NCBI GenBank assembly: GCA_950106755.1 | Contig: OX467087.1 | Location: 8,064,047-8,128,046 of the forward strand | DNA from: Climacium dendroides | Lineage: Eukaryota; Streptophyta; Bryopsida; Hypnales; Climaciaceae | Length of the DNA stretch: 64,000 bases | Direction of reading: 5' to 3' | In this document: piece after piece, positions 23,833 to 36,403 of the stretch | Numbering within the stretch: position 1 is the stretch's first letter | Layout of the letters: each line of letters opens with the position of its first letter | Position numbers and translations under genes: made by a program | Notes under the pieces: model-generated | Database searches by the model: none | Seen by the model: the letters and a program-made list of their open reading frames with translations, nothing else | What the model was told of the DNA's origin: nothing

Positions 23833-24882
23833 ATGAAGGGGAAGGGTGAATCGAGTCCGTTTGGGACGGTTTCAGTGGTGATAGGCTATGGTTTGTGCTC
23901 CAGCTTGTTGGCCGTCATCAACAAGTACGCCATCACCTATTTCCCCTTTCCGGGGTTGCTCACTGCTTTGCAATACGCCACCAGCGTTGTAGGAGTATGG
24001 TTAGCGGGGAAGACAGGTTTAATCCAGCACGACCCGTTTGTGTGGTCGACGGCCAAGAAGTTTCTCCCCGCGGCTTTCGTCTTCTACCTCGCGATTTTCA
24101 CCAACACGAATCTCCTCAAGCACGCCAATGTCGACACGTTTATTGTGTTCCGCTCCTCGACGCCGCTCCTCGTGGCTCTTGCGGATTCTTTGTTCCGGAA
24201 GCAAGCGCTCCCGTCGGTGTACACGTTCGCGTCGTTGATCGTCATCCTCGCGGGCGCCGTGGGATATGTTTTCACGGACTCGTCGTTCACGGTGACGGCG
24301 TACTCGTGGGCGTTTGCATACCTAATTACCATTTGTACTGAGATGGTTTATATCAAGCATATGGTGACAGACCTGGGGTTGAATACTTGGGGTTTCGTGC
24401 TATACAATAACCTGCTCTCGCTTATGCTCTCCCCTTTCTTCTTGGTGGCCATGGGGGAGTTCAGTGAGATTGCAAACGCCTCTTTCCAGGGGACGGTGTC
24501 TGTGATTGCAGTTGGATTGTCGTGTATGTTCGGATTGGCAATCAGCTTCTTCGGATTCGCAGCAAGAAAGGCGATCTCCGCCACGGCGTTCACAGTGACC
24601 GGCGTTGTGAACAAGCTTTTGACAGTGGTGATCAATGTCTTGATATGGGACAAGCATGCGAGTACTCCCGGCTTGTTTTGTTTGTTGCTGACGATCTTTG
24701 GAGGTGTGCTTTACCAGCAGACGACAACGACACCGAAGAAGCCAGAAGAGGCAGTGTCAGTGGCGACGTCGTCACCGAGGAAAGAGGAAGGGGATGAAGA
24801 GCAAGGGCTTCTCGAAAGCTATCCACTTTCAAGACAGGACTCAAGACGGAAGGACAGGAGTGGAGCTCCCCTTGCTAGTTAA
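23833..24882 (+). CDS. GONST4: Golgi GDP-sugar transporter, GONST4/GGLT1-like
   Basis: A single uninterrupted 349-codon ORF. The product is a drug/metabolite-transporter-superfamily nucleotide-sugar transporter with about ten hydrophobic segments. From memory of the plant family, the best match is the GONST3/GONST4 branch: V-I-G-Y-G-L-C-S-S-L-L-A-V-I-N-K near residue 16, F-Y-L-A-I-F-T-N-T-N-L-L near 84, H-A-N-V-D-T-F-I-V-F-R-S near 97, T-E-M-V-Y-I-K-H-M near 168, and S-A-T-A-F-T-V-T-G-V-V-N-K near 247. GONST4 (GGLT1) moves GDP-L-galactose into the Golgi for rhamnogalacturonan-II synthesis, while GONST3 (GFT1) carries GDP-fucose; the substrate here is inferred. The C-terminal 45 residues are hydrophilic and cytosolic-looking (T-T-T-T-P-K-K-P-E-E, acidic, then basic). 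Coding DNA is clearly more GC-rich than its surroundings. The last codons belong to a degenerate tandem repeat that continues downstream. Confidence 0.9.
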   Translation: MKGKGESSPFGTVSVVIGYGLCSSLLAVINKYAITYFPFPGLLTALQYATSVVGVWLAGKTGLIQHDPFVWSTAKKFLPAAFVFYLAIFTNTNLLKHANVDTFIVFRSSTPLLVALADSLFRKQALPSVYTFASLIVILAGAVGYVFTDSSFTVTAYSWAFAYLITICTEMVYIKHMVTDLGLNTWGFVLYNNLLSLMLSPFFLVAMGEFSEIANASFQGTVSVIAVGLSCMFGLAISFFGFAARKAISATAFTVTGVVNKLLTVVINVLIWDKHASTPGLFCLLLTIFGGVLYQQTTTTPKKPEEAVSVATSSPRKEEGDEEQGLLESYPLSRQDSRRKDRSGAPLAS

Positions 24883-25470
24883 TCCTTTGTGTTGGCCATT
24901 TTTCAGGTTGCAGCGGGAGCAAGAACATGTATACCATTGTATCATGAGGCAATCTTAGCAAATTCCAGCTCCTTTTGGCTGGTAAAACCTAATACTGGCA
25001 GCGTTGAGCATTGAGTTCCTCTTGTTCTTGTTATCAATTGAAAGAGGATTCCAATGCACCTAGTTATTGATGCACTTTCAAATTAGGACTAAAGACTGAA
25101 GTACAGGAGTACAGTTCCCATTGCTAGTTAATCTGTGTGTGATTTTGTTGGACTTGTGCTTTATGGCCATGATCAGATTGTAGCGGGAGCAAGAACCTAT
25201 ATACCCCAGTAGTGTATCATGAGACAATCTTAGCATATTCTAGTCCATTTTGTTTTTTCAGCATGGTAAGAGAACCTAAAACTTTTGGCCTTGCACATTG
25301 AGCATACTGTAGTACCTAGTATTACACTGAGCAAATAGTTTTTATTCTATATCTGCCTTTGTTGAACTTGTGGTCTGGCCATTATCATATCTTGACCGGG
25401 AGCAAGAACATGTACCTGTATACTATTGAATCATGAGACAATCTTAGGAAATGGAAATGGAAATTGTCCG
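24834..25470. repeat. Three degenerate tandem units spanning the transporter stop codon and 3' flank
   Basis: The segment from AGGACTCAAGACGGAAGGAC (coding 3' end) through GCGGGAGCAAGAACATGTAT recurs as AGGACTAAAGACTGAAGTAC..GCGGGAGCAAGAACC and, less completely, as CCGGGAGCAAGAACATGTA. The GGGAGCAAGAAC cores start at about 24,914, 25,184 and 25,397, and each is followed by a TATCATGAG(G/A)CAATCTTAG block. The last 15 codons and 3' UTR of the transporter gene were thus duplicated downstream. Confidence 0.8.
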
Positions 25471-26262
25471 TTCACAAAAGGTTCAGGTGGCCTTAAACCT
25501 AAACCTAAATCTGGCAGCATTGAGCATTGGGTTCCTATTCGTGGACTGATGAAATGTTTTTTTTGCATTTTGTTAGCATTTGAAAGGGAAAACCCAATGC
25601 ATATATCAACATATTATGTGGATACGGTAGGCAACATTATGATGGTTCAAAGTCTTTTTACAGATGATTAGAGACCAACACATATAAGATCTTATGTTTA
25701 GGTGGTGTACATTGTTGTAATCAATTATGGATTCATCTCAATGCCTTCTCTTTAGACGAACTGGATTCTCTCAACAATGAGATGCTCATGGATAGCAATG
25801 AAAATATTTGACAATGATATTGTGGATAGCTAGGTGTGTTTACACATGTGTTAGGCCACAATAAAGGGATTGTAAGGCTAAGTGTACATAACATTCTTAA
25901 CTATAAGTATCCTAGCTTGCTTGTACCATAGAGAGGACCAAAGGTATCCATCTTTGGAGATGTATGGGGTGGGGAATTTGGGTTAAGGCATTCACTTGCT
26001 TGGGTGTAAGGCATACACACCTAAAAGCATCACATTTTTTGGTCCCAACTTTCCTTTCCAAGAAAAATCCATCCCAAGTGGTTTCATAATTTTTGAATAA
26101 TCAATGAATATTTTACAAATTTATAAAGTTTGAATCATAGGATACCTAATGAAGTCATTAGAGTGGGGGCTCAATCAATGAATATTTTATAAATTTACAA
26201 AGTTTGAATCATAGGATACCTAATGAAGTTACTAGAGTGGGAACTCATACAATAAAACAAAA
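25471..26262. other. Intergenic stretch with a short direct duplication
   Basis: No gene seen. A sequence containing AATGAATATTTTACAAATTT and TTTGAATCATAGGATACCTA is repeated about 72 bases apart (about 26,100-26,170 and 26,175-26,240). Confidence 0.5.
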
Positions 26263-26738
26263 ATGAACCTACTTACACTAAATCCTACACTTAGAAACAT
26301 ACAATACTTTAACTTTCAACCACCCATCTTTGTATTACAACAAGTTTGTATCATTCTCAATGCAATGGACTTACTGAATGTTTACAGATTTGAAGTGGCT
26401 AGTGGCAAAATCAAATTCTTTTATAAGCCAAAGCTAACATTCAAAAAGCCTAGGTTATGCAGAAAGCAACATATGATAAGAAGGTCAAATTCAATAGGAA
26501 TTCCAAGATTGGCAAGTTGGTAGCTAACATGAAAGACAAGAAAAATGACAAAAAAGGAAAGTTCAGGGCAAAATACGGAGGACCTTACAAGATTTTAGAT
26601 GTTAAAGAAAGTCTTTATAGATTCTTGTTACAACCGGCTCTTGAAGGAGTGGACGAGATCACATTCATGTGCTTGGCTTTGACATCGTCTAATGCAACTT
26701 GGACCTCAATCTCATGCAAATCAACGAGTGGTGGGTAG
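26263..26738 (+). pseudogene. Decayed retroelement pol (integrase C-terminal-like) fragment
   Basis: Two overlapping frames (26,263-26,523 and 26,457-26,738) together resemble the end of a Ty3/gypsy-type integrase region: Q-K-A-T-Y-D-K-K-V-K followed by G-K-F-R-A-K-Y-G-G-P-Y-K-I-L-D-V, the pattern seen just after the integrase core in plant retroelements. The core, RNase H and reverse transcriptase are not present and no LTRs were recognised. The call rests on short motif similarity only. Confidence 0.45.
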
Positions 26739-27589
26739 GTCATATTTATTAGAAGGAGAAACATTCACAACTAGATGAAGCTAGCAATCTAGAAATTTAA
26801 ATATCTTGGGGCCAACTCCAATTGGTGTGTGCTTGTTTCACAAATCAAACCCAATTGAAATTATAATTTTTCAATTAAAATTGTAATTTCTATGAATTTT
26901 TGAAGCCCAGTTTGCCTTGAAATTACAAACCCATTAATAGAGTGGAGTCATGAACGGATTTGGATGATTTTTCAAACAAAATTGGGGTCAAAACTAGGAT
27001 AATGGAATTAGGTAGCAAACGGATATGAATTGGTCTAATGAATTTTCAAAGAGAATTGGGGCCAAAACTAGGTGGATGGAATTAGATTGTGAATGGAAAT
27101 GGATTAGTCTACATGAGTGCTTAATCTAGGGTTGTGAAGAGAATTCTTCTTGCTATAAATATGGCATGGCTATAGGCCAACAATAGATGGTTATTGTCAT
27201 TTGCATAGTTCCATGGAGCTCTCATTAATATTCATTTTCATCCATCAAGGAACTATTCATTATGATACCTTCAATTGGTTCTTTGGTGACATCAAGACCA
27301 TCTTGGAGTATTCACTATTTAATCTTTAATTGGTCAAGTTAGTGGAAATTTAGCAACAAACTATTGTTAATCTTACAAAGCCCACATGTAGACAAAAAAT
27401 TTCTTGTAAATGGAGCAAAGCAAGACTTTAAGTGGTAGCTTTTAGATGTTTGGTTGTTTCAGTTTTAGTAGCTAGGTTGGCATTTCCATAGAGTGAGCTA
27501 GGTCACTCACCATTCTGGATAGTTTCAAATTGTTTTTCTTTTTCTTTTAGGCATTATTATTTGTGGTTGGTAGTGTAGCATTGGTTGAT
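26739..27589. other. AT-rich intergenic DNA, nothing identified
   Basis: No gene or transposon end was recognised. A GGATTTGGATGAATTTT..AACAAAATTGGGG-like string recurs loosely (about 26,950-27,060), possibly retroelement debris linked to the fragment upstream. Confidence 0.35.
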
Positions 27590-27593
27590 TTAA

Positions 27594-29133
27594 CCCCTAA
27601 AAGACCAACATGTATTTTGTAACAACATAGGAATTTTGGGCAAGTACATGTGATTAGAGATTTGTATATTTAGCTTGCAATTTTAGTAGAAGGTGGGGAT
27701 AAGGAATATTTTTTATATGCACCAAATATCATGACATTTGGAAATATGAGTCAAAAGTTATAGTTGAATATGTTATTTTTTTCCCTTGCTAGGCAATCCA
27801 AGCAAATCAGAAAAAATCAGATTTTTTGAAAACAAAAATTTGAAATTGGTTTTCTAGAGGTATACATGTAAAAAACTTTGAATCATTCCATTTTGATCAA
27901 TGAAATGAAAGTTATTGGAGTTTTTATTTGCGGGAAGTTATGGATTCCCTATTCTAACATAAACTTTAAAGTCCTTTATCTTACTCAATTTTCAATAATT
28001 TTTGAAAAATAAAATCATAGGATATAAATTGTTTATTAAAACATTTCAACCATTGAGATTGACATTTTTCAATCATACTACTAAAATCACAAGGCCTTCT
28101 ATAATATCACATTTTTACATTGTGTGATATTATAATGTTCCAACAACCATTTGACCAGCAAGCACTGCGTGAGTTTTGCTTGCAAAGAATCTCTTACCGC
28201 CCAAACTATAATATCACAGTGTAAAAATGTGATATTATGGGAGGACTTGTGATATTATGGAGGTTTCATATTTCACTTCATTTTACTTTCACAAATCTAC
28301 GATTTTCTTTTCTTACTATTAAATGATTTGAAGCTTTGTTAGATTAAAGCAATTTTGGATTCTACAACAAAGTATTTACAAAGTCTTTGCAATTTGACAA
28401 ATTTGCATTTCAATTCTTTAATTTTGGTCACCATTGTTTGTAAGTGAAAAAATTTATCAAGTGGTGGTGTCCTTGCAATGTTTTTATGTTTGCAAATTTT
28501 AAAAAAAAATTATGATATACAGATTTTTTTAATTATTTTCCAATGCACAATATATGTATTTCCAAAAAATATTGTATGAGAATGTCAATATTTTCATTTA
28601 AAGATTATACATACTTTAATAATCTACATTCTATCACATGAGAAATTGATGAAAGTAATATAGATAATGCATAGCAAAGCAAGCGCCAACCACTAGTTCC
28701 ATAACTAAATTTTTAACAATTTTGAATTTTGAATCATTCTCTACTTCTTTCTATTTACTATTTTTTTCCTATATATTGTACAATTCCATATGATGTGAAA
28801 TATTTCAAGCATGTAGCCAACTTGTCTAGGAAGAAGAATCCAAAGAAGCACCACCATTTGGGACATTTTTTTCATAGAAAAGTGAGCTTGTGAAGCGCAG
28901 CTGCCCTATTTTTTGCAAGGCCCAAAAAATGATTTTTGTGAATTTGAATGCTTATAATTATCTTGCAAACCACACAATTTCTGAAATTTTTACCACGTGT
29001 TTTCAAGTCAGCATACTACTAGATCCTATGGTTACATGTGTCAAAAAAAGTTTTTTTTCAAAAATTTGGTACTTATACTAAAATGGTAGTTGGGAGTATT
29101 TTTGATGAAAACATAGTCAAGGAACTTTAGGGT
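27594..29133 (+). mobile_element. TTAA family member B (1.54 kb) with a nested insertion
   Basis: TTAA at 27,590-27,593 is followed by CCCCTAAAAGACCAACATG. The other end is GAACTTTAGGGT followed by TTAA (29,134-29,137). The interior is collinear with member E (49,865-50,638), but about 620 bases are inserted at about 28,073-28,696. The insert carries ATATCACATTTTTACA..TGTAAAAATGTGATAT hairpins and ends with the right terminus of the 812-bp element type (GCAAGCGCCAACCACTAG). Confidence 0.7.
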
Positions 29134-29137
29134 TTAA

Positions 29138-30724
29138 GGTTAGAGTGCAAGCAAGAATAGACTTTGTGGGACTTTTACTTTGAAAGTTCATAACTTGATC
29201 AAATCAATGTACAATTCACTCTCTACTTTGAGTAGTCTTTGGTCCTTGAATTGCAATTCCAAAAAAAAATGTTCACAAATCATTGCATCATCCAAACAAG
29301 TTTAAGTACATTCCTTTAGGGTTGTCTACTTTATAATCTATAAAGTTTCTATCATTGTAAGTCCATGCCATGAACTAAAAAGTGCAGTGTTTGATGTAAG
29401 TCCATGCCATGAACTAAAAAGTGTAGTCTTTGATGTTTTAGATAAAAGAGAGTAATAATGCTAAATGATGTCCTACAACCTTTCCAAGCTTCATTACTCT
29501 TGAAGGTTATCTTGTGCACAAAGAGTGATAGAGAGTCCCTACTTACATGTCAATATAGTATGAAAGTGTTGTAGCATCATACAAATGGTACTAAGGTAGG
29601 CACACCTAAAATTGTGCCATGCCTTAAACTGCCCCCTAGAATTAGCTTGAGAATGGTATAAATACATTTCAAAAATTGTAAGTGATTGAATGCTCAAAGT
29701 CACATGATTGAGCATTCACATCTTTGATGAACCATTCTGTTGCCTATTGGTTTATGAGCTCGTTTATTTTTCTCTATAATAATAGAGTGATTTTACCTCC
29801 ATTTCTTTCAATTTTAACACCTTAGGAAGGAAAGTTTTTGCTTATTGGTTTATGAGCTCATTTAATTTTCTCCATAATAATACTGTGATTTCGCCTCCAT
29901 TTCTTTCAATTTTGACATCTTAGAAGGAAAACCTTGGTTTTTGAATGCAACCACTTCATTTTCAAGTGGCCTATGTGTTGTTTCAAATACTCTAGTTTCA
30001 AAATTTTGTACCCCTACTATGATCTCAAATTTGCCGGAATCCAATAATTTATTGTCTACCTCTTTATTTTCTACACACATCTTCATTGTCTTGTATTCAC
30101 TATTTTCTACTTACACTTTCAATTACCCACAACCCAATTTGTAGTGGTTTTGGGTGTACCTACCTTACCGATATGCTTCAATTCTTGGCCATTGCTCTTG
30201 GAAGCCCCTTCAAATCATCTTTCTACACCCATGCAGTCTCATTGGAGACATTATTGATGCACTAGTCATACAAACGTACAAATAATTCCAGAACAAGGCG
30301 TCATTCACTGAAACGCTTTTCAAAACTCGAGTGGGTGATATAGAGCGAAATGAAGCACGCCAACCCTAGTATAGTTCATTCAAAATGCAGTTATTCTGTG
30401 AGCTGCATTACAAGGGGCTCCAAAGGAATGATTGAAGAAACTTGAGAGCGAGATTCTAATCTGAAAATCTAAGCTTAAATGTTGAAAAGTCAGTTGTGCT
30501 GTTCTTTCAAAAGCCAACACAAAACTCTGCTAGGACCATAGAGTTATTTTAAGGACCCAGCTGGACTAGAAGCCTCCTAGACCTCCAAACCACTTGGCTT
30601 CTTGACCTAAAATGAAAACCTCACCTCTTGCTATATTAGTACTAAAGGCCTGAATAAATTATCAATCTCGAGGAAAAATAGAGCTACGGTTTGTAATTTT
30701 ACAAAGGGTGTACACGGGAACAGA
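29138..30724. other. Intergenic region between a repeat and the chorismate synthase 3' end
   Basis: No gene recognised. It includes a short direct duplication (AGTCCATGCCATGAACTAAA near 29,361 and 29,399) and another (GGTTTATGAGCTC(A/G)TTTA near 29,749 and 29,843). A piece near 30,140-30,160 (GGTTTTGGGTGTACCTACCTTACC-like) recurs loosely near 35.7 and 56.8 kb. The last about 90 bases are probably chorismate synthase 3' UTR. Confidence 0.45.
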
Positions 30725-33700
30725 TCAGTGTTCGCTGTACATTGACGCTTGCTCCTTAACGGTTGGCTCCTTAATGGTTGGCTCCCTAATCGCTTGTGGT
30801 AGTTCGTTGCCCTGGAGCACAGGATCCTGCGGTAGCAGCTGGCACTGTGCGTAGTGCTGCAGCAATGCGTCTGCAAGCACCAAAGCGACCATGGCCTCCA
30901 CCATGGGCACCGCTCGAGGAACAACACAGGGATCGTGACGGCCACGCGCACGTAGCTCTGTTTCCTTCTTGTCGCGAGTGACAGTCTTCTGCTTGCTCTG
31001 TAAAAATGGAACCAGTACATTTGCAGTCAGATGCAAATTGAAGTGAAAACAAACAAGACTCACCATGGCGAATGTCTAATTCCACCACCATGGCTATGCA
31101 GTCCTCATAGAATGAATCACGATGTCATACATTGACACAAACAGGATCTACACCAAGCTTGCTGAGAACCCAGTCTTCTTGGTAAGCAAAAGAAGACGAG
31201 AATCCAAAGGTTCTCAAACAAACGACCCTTTTTAAGTGATTATACGTCTTGGAAATGTAGCCAACGTTTCAGCATTTTACTCTGGAAGGGAAGCAACTAA
31301 GAAACATACCGTAATTGTTGACGTGGGCTTGAATGCAATACGTATCACAATAGTCTCCCCGTTAGAGATCCCCCCTTGAATTCCTCCAGATCTGTTAGTG
31401 CGAGTTCGAACATTACCATCCCCATCAACATAGAACTCATCATTGTGCTCAGAACCGCGCTGTAGTGACCCTGCATATCACATAGATTCAAAATCAGATC
31501 TCAGACACGTAGCTCGTCTTAGATTGCTCGTAAAAGAGATACCAATAACCTAAGATACTGAATGATGCAATCATACCATGAACCATAAACCAATGAACCA
31601 TACTATCATACCACTAATATAATGAATCAAAGTCAAGGTCGTCTTAAGAGATGACACGAAATGACACCCACAAATTTGAGTAGTGTAGTACCAGCAAAGC
31701 CACTTCCGATCTCGAAGCCTTTTGTGGCCGGAAGTGACATAGCAGCTTTGGCAAGTTCTGCTTCCAGCTTGTCAAACACCGGAGAGCCCAGACCCTGTCG
31801 AGAAAGAACATAATTGATGTTCAATGAATGTACTTCAGATTAGAAACCAAAAATGATAAATATTTTAATAAAAAAATTGAAAGGTGCCCTTAGAAACATA
31901 CTTTGGGGACGTTTCTGGCAATGCAGGTTACAACTCCTCCAACAGAGTCACCTTTTACACGAACAGCATCAATGGCGTTGATCATCTTGTTCGCATATTC
32001 CTCGTTGGGACAACGAACAATGTTGCTCTCAACCTGGCACCAAATCCCCAAATATAAGAGCGTGCGCAAGAACGTTAAACGTATACATTGAACAACTATT
32101 TCTGCGGGAAAGTGGCTGAAAATTTATAACATCTGCCTTGAAGTTCGAGAGAAACTTCACCAATTAAAAGTACAGTTGAGGTATCCTCCAAAGAATAACT
32201 ACAAGAAAGTCTTACTTGCTCGATAGTCAAATTGTCATGGTCCACCAACTCCTCAGGTAACTCCACTCCATGAACCCTTGATACGTACGCTAGAACCTGA
32301 AAATATTGGTGTTTTCAGTAAAGTCCCTAAACATTACCTCTCCACTCCGCACTTTTGTAGACCACAACCAGAAATAAAGAACATAAGCTACTTCAGTCAA
32401 TCGTGATCATGAAGGCTCTTCAGCAACTAATATCCACTGTGAGAAGGAGTATTTACAGACCTCCGTTCCAGCTTTCAACTTGAGCAGCTTCTTGGCGACA
32501 GCTCCTGCAGCTACTCTCCCAATTGTCTCCCTTGCAGACGACCTACCTCCACCCTGCACACAGCTGTTATATAAGTATCTAACTCCATGGGATGCGAATC
32601 CAAGGACAAGAGTTCAAATTCTCTGCCACGAACTATACCAAAAAAAAACTTATAAAAATTGTCTCTCGTCACAAGGATTAGTACTTAAGTGATTCTTCCT
32701 CCGCAAATACGTCGTTGAAATGATCAGAAATTGAATGAATTACAAAAGAGATTGAGCCTAAGTGCAAGTGTGATTGTAGACACGCGACAACTGTCGATAA
32801 TCGATTCGAGTACCTGGATAGCGCGGACCCCGTATTTAAAGTCATATGTAGCATCAGCATGAGATGGTCTGTAGGCAACGGACATCTCAGAGTAATCCTG
32901 TCGCATCCAACAACACAAACATCAAAACATGTCCAATAATGTCTCAACAGAGAAACAATCAAAAGTCATCCTTGATCTAAGGCGCAGCATTCTAATTAAC
33001 ACATTCTAGCTCAAATCAACAAAGACTAATGTTACGAAAGCAATAAGGCTAACTCCTTACCCCTCCTCGCTGGTCTGTGTTTGGGACGGTCACAGCAATT
33101 GGTGTTCCAAGTGTAAGCCCTGCATTGGATCAAACAGATAACCTATATTCAAATTCGATCATAAAAATTAAACTCACAGACTGAATATCGATCCATAAAT
33201 CAATATCAGCAGTGGTTAACCCGTAGTTCCATCCAATGTGATCCAAGTGGAACCAGAGACATACCGTTTCCAACACCTGAAAGAATTTTGCAGGTGTCTG
33301 TCTCGTTCCGAGGAGTGGTGATACGGCTCTGCCCTGGCCTCCTGCGAAAGCATCAACTCGAGAAATTTAGGTCTTGCGAATGCCATCAAACTCAAATATC
33401 AGCTGCTCCCGTGAAAATGGCACTCTTGAGGCTATACAAATGCCAACAGTCCAGCAGGCTCCTTTCATGACTGGCACAAACCTCAGTGCCTTGTTAAAAA
33501 ATGTAAATCCCAGGCCATAATACAAGCAGACAACTGCTAGCCACACCCTGCATTCCTGAGAATTACTAGTAAAGAAGGTGGGTGATGCCAAGAACGTCGA
33601 TGTACAAAACCACATAATTTCAGACCAACCACAATCCAACATATAATCGTGAGGAATGGTCACCTCCTGTCAAGATCCTCCTGCATGTCAGCTTCAGAAA

Positions 33701-34279
33701 TCGGCAGTCGGGGAGGGCAGCCATCAATTATACACCCAACGCCTCCACCATGGGACTCACCAAACGTGGTAACTCGGAACACAGTGCCGTAAGTGTTTCC
33801 AGCTCCCGCCCGCACCTCTGCGTCAATTCCATAACAATATAGTCGGATCACATTCACCGCATTCCACACCGCCAAATCCTCCTCGCTACCACACCAGTTT
33901 CACCTCGCAGTCGAGGCCTCCAGGACAAGAGAACCGTGACCGTCAACGCACCAAGATTAACTCTCACTGTCAATTCGATAACAATTTACACAATCGCATT
34001 TCAAACAAGCAAAAGCCAAATCCTCTTCACCTCCTCAACATTATCAAGAAAACTGAAATTCCCATCGCCGACCTGCCTTAAGCCAAACCACACGGGAACA
34101 AAAAAACAAAACGCACCAAGCTTAACCGTCTGTGATTGCACGGCTGGCAAACCAACAGCCGCGAGACGCACTGAGTCCGCCTTGCAACGACGCAGTCCGC
34201 CCACGGTGTCCAACACGGCGCCGTGTGCCTGTCCCAAGGTGTGCACTCGGCCCGCCTGCCCTAACGCCATGGCGTTCAT
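30725..34279 (-). CDS. CS: Chorismate synthase, plastid-targeted (11 exons)
   Basis: Converts 5-enolpyruvylshikimate-3-phosphate to chorismate with reduced FMN, the last step of the plastid shikimate pathway. Exons (minus strand): 34279-34117, 33817-33664, 33341-33265, 33119-33061, 32897-32814, 32553-32461, 32296-32216, 32033-31902, 31794-31692, 31470-31310, 30997-30725. Every junction is GT-AG with matching phase: 1,380 nt, 459 aa. Visible motifs are F-G-E-S-H-G-G-G near residue 73 (catalytic His77), [19 protein letters not shown] near 161 (His164), [21 protein letters not shown] (flavin region) and [18 protein letters not shown]. About 54 leading residues rich in A, V, R and L act as the probable transit peptide. 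The first junction is chosen by phase (TTG|GTGCGT donor) and is the least certain. An in-frame ATG also exists upstream at 34,513. Length fits the plant family. Confidence 0.93.
34117..34279 (-). other. Chorismate synthase exon 1: putative transit-peptide exon
   Basis: The first 54 codons contain no acidic residue before D21, many A/V/L/R/Q, and the start pair M-N-A-M. The preceding + strand text (reverse of the 5' leader) holds a (GCGA)n run at about 34,284-34,301. Choosing the donor at 34,116 joins K-L to [11 protein letters not shown] in frame; other nearby donors fail on phase. Confidence 0.6.
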
Positions 34280-34519
34280 CCTCGCTCGCTCGCTCGCTCG
34301 CAACCTCCAACAACAACTACAACCGCAAACTGAAATTTCTTGCACGAATTCAGTGTGTAGCCCTAGCAACAACAAGAGTTCAGTGGAAGAAGTGATGTGA
34401 GCAGGATGAGGAGACCGGGGAGAAGGAAGGAATGGCGATGAGACTGGAGAGCGTGGACGACTGAGGGAGTCTAAAAGAGGTCGTCGCAATTGGAGAAAAG
34501 GCCTAAACACCAAAAGCGA

Positions 34520-36058
34520 GAGAGGCGACTAAGAAAAGTGTGACTGCCCAGCACACCCTTGCTGACTTCCTGCCCTTCCTGCGCTGCAGTGTAGTCCTTT
34601 GGTGTGGCGGCATCTCCACCGCTAAGCGGCACTTGCATCGGGGATACATTGGAACATTCATTCGAGGAGGGAATGTCTTAACCTTCAAAGATAAGGTAAT
34701 TGGGTCATTGTGGCAAAATTCACAACATTCTTTAACTTGTGGGAACGGACCCTTTGCATTCCACAAATCAATGTTCCCCATCTTTGTAGAATATCTTGAA
34801 TGCAAGTTTAATTATCCCTGAATTGTGGACCATTGTCATACAGAAATTAATATTCTTGGTCTTACCATAGAATGCTATGTTTTGACAATGGTCCACAATC
34901 AAGTTTTGAAGTGCCCAACATCATTATTAATTTTGCCCACAATATTTATGGGTTTGTTCTTGTTGGTGTCAACTTTGGGTCTAGTCACCTCAAATAAGTC
35001 CAACTATGATGGAGGACTTGTATTGGAAGGACTAAAGAGGAACAATAGGATTATTTTAATTTTTTATTTTAGTGGGGTTACTTTATCTTTCTCAAGGTTA
35101 AGATAGATAGATAAAATTTTACTCATTAAAATCAAATCCTCAAATTAAATTGATTAATCAACTACATATATGTTGAAGTCACTATATGGCTACAATAGTA
35201 TAGAAGATGGATTGTGATCAAATGCTTCCTTCTTGATTTTAGAAAAAATTTAATTTAAAAAAAAAATTATATCACAATGACAATAATGTAATGCATTGTT
35301 AAGTAGAGCCAAACTTTGGGCAATCTCTAAGACTGTTTTATAGATTCTACATTTACCCACATTTCATCTTATTTATTGGAGCAAAGAGATTTTGCCAATT
35401 GACATTCTTGAAGTAAATAATTATTGAAAACACATTCATGCCAAGTAGTTGTACAATAACAATACTAGAAAGAAGAATATACAACATCAAGTTAGAATAT
35501 GGGTGTATAAGATGACCCCCCCCCCAAACACCACTTTTTGCTATTGTACCTAGTTACTACTGTATTATTAGACTAATCAAATTTTCATATTTTTTTTGTT
35601 GATAAGTGAAATTAGGCTCCATTATACCAAAGAATGCAACATTGAATATAGTATATAAAAGTTATGAAGGGTCAAAGTTTTAAAATCATTTATTCACCAC
35701 ATAGGTGCATATTGATTTTGGAGATGTACACATAGTAATGGTGGCGGTTTTGGGTTAACAACACATTTTGAAGTGCCCACCTTAGTTCTAAAGATCCATA
35801 TGGATATAATAGTAGCCTTGAGTATTTATCCAAGTTTTTTGTGGTTAATCCATCAACTAGAACAAGTAGTCCCTTCAATGACTTTAATTTGAGCTCATGG
35901 ACATTGGATTTGAAAAATAAAATGTGTTGTTGTTGTTGACTTAACATTGGTAACTAGGAAATGGTCCTCTTCATACGGGAGGAAGGTATTATGCTTCCCT
36001 AGATGCTTATGAAGGACTTATCAATCACTCCAAAAATTGAAGTTGGTCTCGTAGAATA
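34520..36058. other. Intergenic region with one short hairpin
   Basis: No gene recognised; ORFs of 93 codons near 34.5-35.1 kb have no motif. TTGTGGACCATTGTCA (about 34,823) and its reverse complement TGACAATGGTCCACAA (about 34,884) form a perfect 16-bp stem around a 45-base loop. A (C)n run lies near 35,518. Confidence 0.5.
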
Positions 36059-36403
36059 GAAGCAACAATTGTCAATCACACCCAATACCCAATGTGTAGG
36101 CTATCATGGGTCAAGTGTACTTTTGGGCTCCCAAAATTCACAATAATTTCAATTTCGGGAATAAAATTTTGAAAAAAAATTTGCAATCCCCATATTTCCT
36201 ACCTCCCTACACGGGAAAAAATTCCCAATAGAAGCACCAATTGTCAATCACACTTGATACCCAACACGTAGGCTATCATGGGTCCAGTGTACTTTTGGAC
36301 TCCCAAAATTCGCAATAATTTCAATGTCAGGAAAAAAATTCTAAAAAAATTTGCAATCCCCATATTTCCTACCTTTCTACACGGGGAAAAAATTCCCATC
36401 ACC
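36059..36403. repeat. Tandem duplication of a 172-bp unit
   Basis: 36,059-36,230 (starting GAAGCAACAATTGTCAATCA) is directly followed by a second copy (GAAGCACCAATTGTCAATCA). They share TAGGCTATCATGGGTC and GCAATCCCCATATTTCCTAC, with about 10% differences. Confidence 0.85.

Noticed and set aside
34001..34513. 170-codon ORF as a separate gene
   Set aside because: Its middle part is exon 1 of chorismate synthase; the end after the 34,116 donor is intron read-through.
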